In this document: one piece after another, positions 6,659 through 13,973 of the stretch
Numbering within the stretch: position 1 is the stretch's first letter
How the letters are laid out: each line of letters begins with the position of its first letter
Source of the DNA: Clostridium sp. AF27-2AA
GTDB taxonomy: Bacteria; Bacillota; Clostridia; Lachnospirales; Lachnospiraceae
NCBI RefSeq assembly: GCF_003478505.1
Contig: NZ_QUFI01000048.1
Location: 1 to 18,841 of the forward strand
Length of the DNA stretch: 18,841 nucleotides
Direction: 5' to 3'
Made by a program: the position numbers and the translations under genes
The notes under the pieces: generated by a model
Told to the model about the DNA's origin: nothing
The model's database searches: none
Seen by the model: the letters and a program-made list of their open reading frames with translations, nothing else

Positions 6659-7528
6659 ATGGATTTTAAAAACGCGAAAGAACTTTTAGAATTGTGTCAG
6701 AAAGAGAATCTCCCGATTTCCGAGATCATGCTTCAGAGAGAAATGACCGAGGGCGAGATGCCAATGGAAGAAGCCCACAGCCGCATGACCCATGCCCTTG
6801 AAATTATGAAGGAATCCGCACATAATCCGATCCAGACCCCGGTGCGCTCCATGGGCGGTCTCATCGGCGGCGAAGCCGGAAAGCTGGCTTCCCACCAGGC
6901 AGCCGGTCGCGGTATCTGCGGTGATGTACTGGAAAAGGCCATCACCTACGCGGTAGCTGTTCTGGAAACCAACGCTTCCATGGGCCTCATCGTGGCTGCT
7001 CCGACCGCCGGTTCCGCCGGTGTGGTCCCGGGTATGCTGCTGGCACTGCAGGAATGCCACAGTTTTTCTGATGAAGACCTCATCAAAGCCCTGTTCAATG
7101 CCGGTGCCATCGGCTGCCTGGCTATGAGAAATGCGACCGTAGCCGGTGCCGTAGGCGGCTGTCAGGCCGAGGTCGGCATTGCATCTGCCATGGCGGCATC
7201 CGCCGCCGTAGAGCTCTTCGGCGGAAGCCCGAAGCAGTGCCTCGACGCGGCAGCCATCGTTCTTATGAACATGCTCGGCCTGGTCTGCGACCCGGTCGGC
7301 GGCCTGGTAGAATATCCGTGCCAGAACCGCAACGCTTCCGGGGTAGCCAATGCCCTGATTGCAGCCGAAATGGCACTGGCCGGTCTCACCCAGCTCATCC
7401 CCTTCGATGAAATGCTGGAGACCATGTACACCGTAGGCAAACGTCTCCCGGCCGAGCTGCGCGAAACCGCCATGGGCGGCTGCGCCACCGCACCGTCCGC
7501 ATGTGCCGCCTGCCATATGTGCAGCTAA
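6659..7528 (+). CDS. sdaAA: L-serine dehydratase, iron-sulfur-dependent, alpha subunit
   Basis: The 289-residue alpha chain carries the catalytic iron-sulfur site. AAPTAGSAGVVPGML (113-127) and the block GLVCDPVGGLVEYPCQNRNA are family hallmarks. Cysteines C168 (in GGCQAE), C210 and C221 have the 42- and 11-residue spacing of the three cluster ligands of the family. The tail ends in a cysteine-rich stretch (C275, C282, C285, C288), of which one is expected to lie near the active site, as in fused bacterial enzymes. ATG at 6659 is preceded by GGGAGG with a ten-base gap and is 21 nt after the beta gene. This is the last gene of the operon; a structured element begins 29 nt after its stop codon. 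Confidence 0.97.
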   Translation: MDFKNAKELLELCQKENLPISEIMLQREMTEGEMPMEEAHSRMTHALEIMKESAHNPIQTPVRSMGGLIGGEAGKLASHQAAGRGICGDVLEKAITYAVAVLETNASMGLIVAAPTAGSAGVVPGMLLALQECHSFSDEDLIKALFNAGAIGCLAMRNATVAGAVGGCQAEVGIASAMAASAAVELFGGSPKQCLDAAAIVLMNMLGLVCDPVGGLVEYPCQNRNASGVANALIAAEMALAGLTQLIPFDEMLETMYTVGKRLPAELRETAMGGCATAPSACAACHMCS

Positions 7529-7557
7529 AAAAATACCAATTTAAAAGCAATAGCAAT

Positions 7558-7745
7558 AAAGGTCCGAAGCCGGTAATCCCGGCATACCGCTGCGCAAAAT
7601 ATGGGTATTGTGTTCGGACGATGCAGCTGACAGATGTTTGCGGATAGTCGGACTCACCGTCCGCCTCCCTCAAACACCAATCGCTGCATAGCCGGACACG
7701 TATACCCATATTTATGCTCCGCGGAATGCCGGGATAACCGGCTTC
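7558..7745 (+). ncRNA. Candidate structured RNA element, copy A
   Basis: This 188-nt element is an imperfect multi-helix palindrome. P1 is 7566-7585 with 7726-7745 (one mismatch in 20). P2 is CCGC 7587-7590 with GCGG 7721-7724. P3 is 7597-7608 with 7702-7713 (12 pairs). P4 is GTGTTCGG 7610-7617 with CCGGACAC 7692-7699. P5 is ATGCAGC 7621-7627 with GCTGCAT 7683-7689. P6 is TGTTT 7635-7639 with AAACA 7672-7676. P7 is CGGAC 7649-7653 with GTCCG 7659-7663. Copy B repeats the layout with different but still complementary sequences in P1, P3, P5 and P6, and near-identical joining segments. It begins 29 nt after sdaAA in the same direction, so it would be part of its 3' transcript; a conserved AATTTAAA about 12 nt upstream could instead be a -10-like element. 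I do not recognise the family. A structure-selected DNA repeat is the main alternative. Confidence 0.7.
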
Positions 7746-7779
7746 TACTGTATTGGCTCCGCTACGAGAGAAATAAAAT

Positions 7780-7850
7780 CAGCCAGAAGGGTACTGATAA
7801 AAGCCATGATTTCCAGCTTTTTACCAGTACCATTCTGGCTGTGTTTTTTA
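7780..7850 (+). terminator. Bidirectional terminator-like long stem between sdaAA and uvrA
   Basis: Arm 7780-7804 pairs with 7816-7841 in a stem of about 25 bp with a one-base bulge and a few weak pairs, around an 11-base loop. On the plus strand TGTTTTTTATT follows (7842-7852). On the minus strand GATTTTATTT follows. It would end both the serine operon and the uvrA transcript. The T tracts are not perfectly adjacent or uniform, so efficiency is uncertain. Confidence 0.7.
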
Positions 7851-7875
7851 TTACCCTAGAATAGCCAGGAAAGCA

Positions 7876-8064
7876 GAAGCAGGCCGGGACGGTAGCCCGC
7901 GTAGCATAAATAAAAGTGCAATGTGTCCGGCTATGTGGCGACTGACGTTTTCGGGAGGCGGACGGTCAGTCCGACTATCCGCAAACGGCTGTCAGCCACA
8001 TCGTCCGAACACAGCACTTCTATTTTGCGCAGCGGGCTACCGTTCCGGCCTGCTTCGGACCTTT
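7876..8064 (-). ncRNA. Candidate structured RNA element, copy B
   Basis: This 189-nt minus-strand element has the same helix plan as copy A. P1 is 8056-8036 with 7896-7876 (one mismatch in 21, sequence quite unlike copy A). P2 is CCGC/GCGG again. P3 contains AAGTGC/GCACTT. P4 is again GTGTTCGG/CCGGACAC. P5 is ATGTGGC (8001-7995) with GCCACAT (7939-7933), a double compensatory change from ATGCAGC/GCTGCAT. P6 is CGTTT (7987-7983) with AAACG (7950-7946), compensating TGTTT/AAACA. Shared invariant blocks include AAAGGTCCGAAGC at the 5' end, CCGCTGCGCAAAATA, GTTTGCGGATAGTCGGACT and ACCGTCCGCCTCCC. It starts 20 nt downstream of the uvrA stop in the same direction, mirroring copy A behind sdaAA. Confidence 0.7.
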
Positions 8065-8084
8065 CGTGAACATGATTTAAATTT

Positions 8085-10919
8085 TTATTGTGCTGCCGTC
8101 AGATACCGTTTTACATATTTTCCGGTATAGGATACCGGGTTCTCTGCCACTTCCTCCGGCGTTCCCTTCGCGATGACGGTTCCGCCCCGCTCGCCGCCTT
8201 CCGGACCGATATCGATCAGATAATCCGCAGTCTTGATCACATCCAGGTTATGCTCAATGACAATGACTGTATTGCCGCCATCAGAGAGTCTGCGCAGAAT
8301 CTCCACCAGCTTGTGGACATCCTCGAAATGCAGGCCTGTGGTAGGCTCATCCAGGATATAGACCGTCTTTCCGGTTCCTCGGCGGCTTAATTCTGTCGCC
8401 AGCTTAATACGCTGCGCCTCACCGCCGGACAGCTGGGTAGAAGGCTGTCCCAGACGGATGTAGGAAAGTCCAACATCATTCAGGGTCGCGATCTTCCGGT
8501 AAATGGACGGAATGTTCTCAAAGAACTTCATGGCTTCTTCTACGGTCATGTTCAGTACATCGTAAATGCTCTTCCCTTTATATCTGACATCCAGTGTCTC
8601 GCGGTTATAGCGCTTTCCTCCGCAGACCTCACATGGCACATAGACATCCGGCAGGAAATGCATCTCAATCTTGATGATACCGTCACCGCTGCAGGCTTCG
8701 CATCGTCCGCCTTTCACGTTGAAGCTGAAACGGCCCTTGCTGTATCCCTTCGCCTTGGCATCCGGTGTGGACGCAAACAGGTCACGGATCATATCGAACA
8801 CACCGGTGTAGGTAGCCGGATTGGAACGCGGGGTACGCCCGATCGGAGACTGGTCAATGTTGATGACCTTATCTAACTGCTCCAGTCCTTCCATCTTTTT
8901 AAACCTTCCCGGAATGGTACGGGCGCGGTTTAGCTTTCTTGCCAGTTCCTTATACAGAATCTCATTCACCAGAGAGCTTTTTCCGGAACCGGATACACCG
9001 GTCACGCAGGTCATGATGCCCAGTGGAAAGGAAACATCTATGTTCTTTAAGTTGTTCTCTGCTGCCCCGCGCACGGCAATCCAGCCTGTAGGCTGTCTAC
9101 GCTCCTTCGGTACCGGAATCCGGATGCGGCCGCTAAGATAAGCACCTGTGATGGATTTCTCATTCTGCATGATCTCTTCTGCTGTGCCAATGGCCACCAC
9201 CTCTCCACCATGTTCGCCCGCCCCCGGTCCAATATCCACAATACAGTCTGCCGCACGCATGGTATCCTCATCATGCTCTACCACCAGAACGGTGTTGCCC
9301 AGATCACGCAGATGGGTCAGGGTTGCAAGCAGCTTGTCGTTATCCCGCTGATGCAGGCCGATGCTCGGCTCGTCCAAAATATATGCCACACCAACCAGTC
9401 CAGAACCAATCTGGGTTGCCAGACGGATTCGCTGCGCCTCACCGCCGGACAGCGTACCGGTTGCCCGGGAAAGGGACAGGTATTCCAGACCAACATTCAA
9501 CAGGAAATCCAGGCGCGCCTTGATTTCCTTCAGGATCTGATGTCCAATGGACTCCTGCATCGGAGTCAGCTTCAGCTCATCCAGAAATGTGCGGAAACGG
9601 GTAATGGACAGCTCCGTTGCCTCATAAATATTGATGCCGCCCACCGTAACTGCCAGGGAGCTGGATTTCAGGCGCTGGCCCTTGCATGCCTTACACGGCG
9701 TAATGCGCATAAAGCTCTCATACTCTGCCTTGGATGCCTCGGAGAAGGTTTCCTTGTAGCGGCGCTCCACATTGCGGAGCAGGCCCTCAAATGCCACCGG
9801 ATAGATGCCCTCGCCCCTCTGTCCCTTGTAATACACCTTCACCTCTTTTCCATTGGTACCGTGCAGGATCACATCCTGGATTTCCTTCGGATACTCCTCA
9901 AACGGTGTATCCAGGTCAAAGTGGTATTCCTTACATAATGCATCTAAAATCGCATGGGTGAAGCTGTTTTTGTCTGTACAGGACTGCCAGCCCATCACCA
10001 CAATGGCTCCCTTAGAAATACTCAATGACTTGTCCGGAATCATAAGGTTTTCGTCGAACTCCATCTTATAGCCAAGACCAAAACACTCCGGGCAGGCACC
10101 AAACGGATTGTTGAAAGAAAAGCTTCGCGGCTCTACCTCCTCAATGCTGATACCGCAGTCCGGACAGGCAAAGCTCATGCTGAAATTCATGGGTTCGCCA
10201 TCAATCACATCAACGATCAGGAGGCCATCCGACAATCCCATAACCGTCTCGATCGAATCCGTCAGACGCTTTTCAATACCCGCTTTCACCACCAGACGGT
10301 CCACCACAATCTCAATATTATGCTTGATATTTTTCTCCAGCTTAATCTCCTCAGAAAGCTCGTAGAGGTTTCCGTCAATCCGGGCACGCACGTAGCCACT
10401 TTTGCGCGCCTGCTCCAGAAGCTTGACATGCTCACCCTTGCGCCCCCGCACCACCGGTGCCAGAAGCTGGATCTTGGTACGTTCCGGAAGCTGTAAAATC
10501 TGGTCTACCATCTGGTCAATGGTCTGCTTTCTAATCTCCCTTCCGCACTTCGGACAGTGAGGAATGCCGATGCGGGCATACAGAAGACGCATATAATCGT
10601 AGATCTCCGTCACCGTACCCACAGTGGAACGCGGGTTGCGGTTTGTGGATTTCTGGTCAATGGAAATAGCCGGGGAAAGCCCCTCAATGCTCTCCACATC
10701 CGGCTTTTCCATCTGGCCAAGGAACTGCCGCGCATAAGAGGACAGCGACTCCATATAGCGTCGCTGCCCTTCTGCATAAATGGTATCAAATGCCAGGGAT
10801 GACTTTCCCGAACCGCTTAAGCCCGTCAGCACCACCAGCTCATTCCTGGGAATGTCCAGGGATATATGTTTCAAGTTGTGCTCATTCGCACCACGAATCT
10901 TGATATACTGCTTTACCAT
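8085..10919 (-). CDS. uvrA: UvrABC excinuclease subunit A
   Basis: The 944-residue protein is the damage-recognition ATPase of nucleotide excision repair; a dimer loads UvrB on damaged DNA. Two ABC-type nucleotide-binding halves can be seen: Walker [10 protein letters not shown] at 33-41 and [10 protein letters not shown] at 641-650, with signature LSGGEAQR in both halves (second at 830-837). Zinc-binding modules are CPKCG near residue 125, CPDCG/CPECFG in the middle of the first half, and CEAC (740) with [10 protein letters not shown] in the second half. The length is standard. I chose ATG at 10919, starting [16 protein letters not shown] as in homologues, with AAAGG nine bases upstream; a longer frame to 10991 passes through the promoter. 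The gene follows the second sensor kinase by 100 bp and has its own likely promoter. Confidence 0.98.
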   Translation of the reverse strand: MVKQYIKIRGANEHNLKHISLDIPRNELVVLTGLSGSGKSSLAFDTIYAEGQRRYMESLSSYARQFLGQMEKPDVESIEGLSPAISIDQKSTNRNPRSTVGTVTEIYDYMRLLYARIGIPHCPKCGREIRKQTIDQMVDQILQLPERTKIQLLAPVVRGRKGEHVKLLEQARKSGYVRARIDGNLYELSEEIKLEKNIKHNIEIVVDRLVVKAGIEKRLTDSIETVMGLSDGLLIVDVIDGEPMNFSMSFACPDCGISIEEVEPRSFSFNNPFGACPECFGLGYKMEFDENLMIPDKSLSISKGAIVVMGWQSCTDKNSFTHAILDALCKEYHFDLDTPFEEYPKEIQDVILHGTNGKEVKVYYKGQRGEGIYPVAFEGLLRNVERRYKETFSEASKAEYESFMRITPCKACKGQRLKSSSLAVTVGGINIYEATELSITRFRTFLDELKLTPMQESIGHQILKEIKARLDFLLNVGLEYLSLSRATGTLSGGEAQRIRLATQIGSGLVGVAYILDEPSIGLHQRDNDKLLATLTHLRDLGNTVLVVEHDEDTMRAADCIVDIGPGAGEHGGEVVAIGTAEEIMQNEKSITGAYLSGRIRIPVPKERRQPTGWIAVRGAAENNLKNIDVSFPLGIMTCVTGVSGSGKSSLVNEILYKELARKLNRARTIPGRFKKMEGLEQLDKVINIDQSPIGRTPRSNPATYTGVFDMIRDLFASTPDAKAKGYSKGRFSFNVKGGRCEACSGDGIIKIEMHFLPDVYVPCEVCGGKRYNRETLDVRYKGKSIYDVLNMTVEEAMKFFENIPSIYRKIATLNDVGLSYIRLGQPSTQLSGGEAQRIKLATELSRRGTGKTVYILDEPTTGLHFEDVHKLVEILRRLSDGGNTVIVIEHNLDVIKTADYLIDIGPEGGERGGTVIAKGTPEEVAENPVSYTGKYVKRYLTAAQ

Positions 10920-10980
10920 GGCTGTGAACCTTTCTTTTCGCTCCTCTTTCGTGTGTGTCAGACAGCACTGATTATTCATT

Positions 10981-11017
10981 TGGAGCTCCACTATATTTTC
11001 GTCTATATTTTACGCAA
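10981..11017 (-). promoter_or_regulatory. uvrA promoter with palindrome at the start site
   Basis: On the minus strand TTGCGT (11017-11012) and TATAGT (10995-10990) are 16 bp apart. A perfect palindrome TGGAGCTCCA (10981-10990) abuts the -10 box and covers the expected start site. No terminator separates this from the upstream kinase gene, so some uvrA transcript may also come from the sensor operon. No clear Firmicute LexA box was seen. Confidence 0.5.
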
Positions 11018-11019
11018 TC

Positions 11020-13968
11020 TTACCTCAGATTATTTTGTAATGTATGGATCAGTTCCTCCAGAACAATTGGCTTGGATAAAAATCCATTCATGCCGCATTC
11101 CAGTGCCTGCTTTCTGTCTTCATCAAACGCATTGGCCGTCATGGCAAGGATCGTAATTCCCGCCAGTGCCGGATCAGCGAGTGCACGGATCTGTTTTGTT
11201 GCCTCATATCCGTTCATGACAGGCATCTGAACATCCATAAGCACCAGATCATAGTCGCCCGGCGCTGCATGCCTTACCTTCTCCACGGCCTCTGCTCCGT
11301 TTTCTGCCGTATCAATCCGGAATCCATATTGCTTCAGAAGCTCCACAGCAATTTCACGGTTCAGTTCATTATCTTCCACAAGCAGGATACATCGGCCCCT
11401 GAAATCAGAGCCTGCAGCCGGAAGAACAGGATTCTCTGTTTCCTCCTGTTTCTGACCGATCGCTGTCATCAGCGTCTCTCGGATATCTGACATAAACAGC
11501 GGTTTCGCGCAGAATGCCGTTACCCCTGCAGCCCTGGCTTCTACTTCGATATCCGACCAGTCATAGGCAGTCAGGATGATGATCGGTGTACCATCGCCCA
11601 GACTGCGGATCTGACGGGTGACTTCAATGCCATTCATATCCGGCAGACGCCAGTCGATGATATAGGCATGGAATGCATCCCCCAGTTCCATGGACTGGCG
11701 TGCACGGAGAACGGCCTCTTTGCCGGAAAGGGTCCATTCCGAACGCATCCCGACCTTGGCAAGCATCTTTGTCACACTGTCGCAGGTATTAAAATCATCG
11801 TCTATCACCAAAGCCTTAAGACCTTCCAGCTCTGCGATCCGCTCGGTGCGGTGCTGCTCCGGCTGAATCCGCAATGCCAGACGGACAATCACTTCGGTAC
11901 CCTTTCCCTGCTCCGTCTGAACCTCAATGGTTCCGCCCATCATATTCACAATATTCTTGGTGATCGCCATACCAAGCCCTGTGCCCTGGATTTTGCTGAC
12001 CGTGGAGGTGCGTTCCCGCTCAAACGGCGAAAATAGCTTCTGGGCAAATTCCGGGCTCATGCCGATGCCGTTATCCTTGACCCGGATCTCGTACAGCGCA
12101 CCGCCCTTCTGTGTACCCGAAAGCTGCTTCAGCCGGACAGAAACGGTTCCGCCTGCCGGGGTAAACTTGATCGCATTAGACAAAAGATTCAAGAGCACCT
12201 GGTTCAGCCGCGTTTTATCACAATAGACATCCTCGTTCGCAACATCCACGGCATCCATATAAAGATCCAGCTGCTTTGCATAGATCTGGCCGCTGATGAT
12301 CGTCTTCAGATCATGAAGGACATCCGACAGACTGACCTCTGTTTCTTCCAGATGGATCTTTCCACTCTCAATACGGCTCATATCCAGCACATCATTGATC
12401 AGCGAGAGCAGATGGTTGCTGGATGAAAGGATCTTGCCCAGATAATCCCGGACTTTGTCCTGATTGTCAATGTTGCTTACAGCCAGTGTCGTAAAACCAA
12501 TGATCGCATTCATCGGTGTCCGGATATCGTGAGACATGTTGGAAAGGAACGTGCTCTTTGCCCGGTTGGCGGTCTCAGCAGCACGGACTGCCTCAGCAAG
12601 GGCCTGATTCATTTTCTTGTCAGAGGTACGGTCCGACATGACCAGGATATATTTCTTCATTCCGTTTACATCACTGCCCATTGCGACAATATGAAACCAG
12701 TGCCGCTCCCCTGTTTTCTGATGAACATATTCAAAATCCCATTCCCTCTGTTCCTGTGTCAGCATATCCTTCAGATAATTCTTCTTCGGATCTTCCGGAT
12801 TCCTGGAATGCAGTTTTCCCAAAACACAGATATCCTTCTGAATCTGTTCTACGGTAATGCCCAGCAGTCTTTCCACATTCGGGCTTACATAATCAGCCCT
12901 ATACGTGCTTGCATCCAGCATCAGAAACACATCATCCACATTCATCGACAGCTTTTGAAACAGCTCATCCCGGTACAGGATCTCCGTATCCTTTCGCTTC
13001 AGACTTCTCCTGCTTTTCTGAATGATCAGTCCGATCAGAAGGGCAGCGATACCGCACACGACTGCACCCACAAGGAACATCGTACCAAGCTGCAGATTGT
13101 TCATGCTGGCATTGACGATATCGGCCCGGACCAGCCCCAGGAATATCCAGTCCTGAAGCTTCGATTTTTCATAAACCAGATAGTAATCCCTGCCATCCAG
13201 ATTTACGAGCATCGCATCGGTACATTCCTCTTTCCATTGCTCCGCAAGGTCCAGAATCTCTGTTTCCGGCATATTGGAATGCTCTCTCAGGACACCCAAA
13301 AAATTATACACGTTCCCCCATGACTCAAAAGAATGGTCGATCACAACACGGCCATCCGGATGAACCACATAACTCTTTGCATGTCCGTTAAAGGCAGAAA
13401 TATCCAGTACACTTACGATATCCGAGTTTTCATATGCAATTGCAATGGCATCATACTCAAATCCCTGATAGCTTCCATGCGCCTGCGGGCTGGCAAAAAT
13501 AAGCAGCTGGGATTTTCCGGGAACTACTGCATTTGTTATGATATCCTTCCCCTGCCGGATCTCATCCTCCAGATTTTCCTGCACTCCAAGATACCCGGTT
13601 TCCCCTGTTACCATCTTATAGTTGCCGTCAGCCGAAAGAAAATAGAAATACAAAAAGCCTGCCTCACTCTGTGCTTTCTTCACATAATCACGGATTTTGC
13701 TTTCACTGGAGGTGTTCTGCAGATACTCACTCCACATATGAAGATAAGTCAGGTTCTTATTTGTCAGCTCATTTAACACATTATTCGACTGATGGAAAAC
13801 CTCAGTCAAATGAGAAACACTTTCCTCATAAACCGTTTTCGATACAAACTCAAAATACCGGAAAACAGTCAGAACGATTCCAAGTAAAACGGCAAGAAAG
13901 ACCGCTATCCTGAGTCGTTTTCTCATAAAAATTTTCACTCTGTTCGTATTACGATTCCCAATGTCCAT
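11020..13968 (-). CDS. Hybrid sensor histidine kinase with PAS and two receiver domains
   Basis: This 982-residue membrane kinase has, in order: a transmembrane helix (about 18-37), an extracytoplasmic sensor region of about 250 residues that looks Cache-like (41-293), a second helix (294-316), a PAS domain (about 335-450), a dimerisation domain with phospho-acceptor His480 in FLSNMSHDIRTPMNAI, an ATPase domain with NLLSNAIKF, DNGIGM and GTGLGM, and two receivers with Asp772 (IIDWRLPD) and Asp912 (LMDVQMPVMNGYEA). There is no DNA-binding domain, so phosphate must be passed on to a separate protein or output is non-transcriptional. ATG at 13968 is chosen for GAGGTGA upstream; an overlapping GTG at 13977 is less likely. 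It starts five bases after the solute-binding fusion gene and ends the four-gene operon. Confidence 0.92.
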   Translation of the reverse strand: MDIGNRNTNRVKIFMRKRLRIAVFLAVLLGIVLTVFRYFEFVSKTVYEESVSHLTEVFHQSNNVLNELTNKNLTYLHMWSEYLQNTSSESKIRDYVKKAQSEAGFLYFYFLSADGNYKMVTGETGYLGVQENLEDEIRQGKDIITNAVVPGKSQLLIFASPQAHGSYQGFEYDAIAIAYENSDIVSVLDISAFNGHAKSYVVHPDGRVVIDHSFESWGNVYNFLGVLREHSNMPETEILDLAEQWKEECTDAMLVNLDGRDYYLVYEKSKLQDWIFLGLVRADIVNASMNNLQLGTMFLVGAVVCGIAALLIGLIIQKSRRSLKRKDTEILYRDELFQKLSMNVDDVFLMLDASTYRADYVSPNVERLLGITVEQIQKDICVLGKLHSRNPEDPKKNYLKDMLTQEQREWDFEYVHQKTGERHWFHIVAMGSDVNGMKKYILVMSDRTSDKKMNQALAEAVRAAETANRAKSTFLSNMSHDIRTPMNAIIGFTTLAVSNIDNQDKVRDYLGKILSSSNHLLSLINDVLDMSRIESGKIHLEETEVSLSDVLHDLKTIISGQIYAKQLDLYMDAVDVANEDVYCDKTRLNQVLLNLLSNAIKFTPAGGTVSVRLKQLSGTQKGGALYEIRVKDNGIGMSPEFAQKLFSPFERERTSTVSKIQGTGLGMAITKNIVNMMGGTIEVQTEQGKGTEVIVRLALRIQPEQHRTERIAELEGLKALVIDDDFNTCDSVTKMLAKVGMRSEWTLSGKEAVLRARQSMELGDAFHAYIIDWRLPDMNGIEVTRQIRSLGDGTPIIILTAYDWSDIEVEARAAGVTAFCAKPLFMSDIRETLMTAIGQKQEETENPVLPAAGSDFRGRCILLVEDNELNREIAVELLKQYGFRIDTAENGAEAVEKVRHAAPGDYDLVLMDVQMPVMNGYEATKQIRALADPALAGITILAMTANAFDEDRKQALECGMNGFLSKPIVLEELIHTLQNNLR

Positions 13969-13973
13969 TCTTC

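Larger units (their letters stand above)
7558..8064. repeat. 507-bp inverted repeat, two arms of about 253 bp
   Basis: Copies A and B, the 34-nt linkers beside them (7746-7779 and 7842-7875) and the central stem (7780-7841) are arranged symmetrically about position ~7811. The linkers align by eye (shared TTGGCT or CTGGCT and CTAnG blocks), so each arm appears to be one unit: element, linker, then a tail of about 25 nt. The central stem forms because two tails face each other. Most of the 7529-8084 gap between the convergent genes is filled by this structure. Short open frames inside it are not genes. Confidence 0.75.

Noticed and set aside
6686..7516. Long antisense open frame (276 codons) opposite sdaAA
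   Set aside because: It is a shadow of the codon pattern of a clear, highly conserved gene; the product is rich in G, H and Q, has no recognisable domain and no ribosome-binding site.
7558..8064. CRISPR-like array or small protein genes in the repeat block
   Set aside because: There are only two units, in inverted orientation and without spacer periodicity; the short frames inside cross the palindromes and have no convincing start sites.
10920..11019. LexA/SOS box upstream of uvrA
   Set aside because: No match to the Firmicute GAAC...GTTC type palindrome was found; the TGGAGCTCCA palindrome is a different sequence and its role is unknown.
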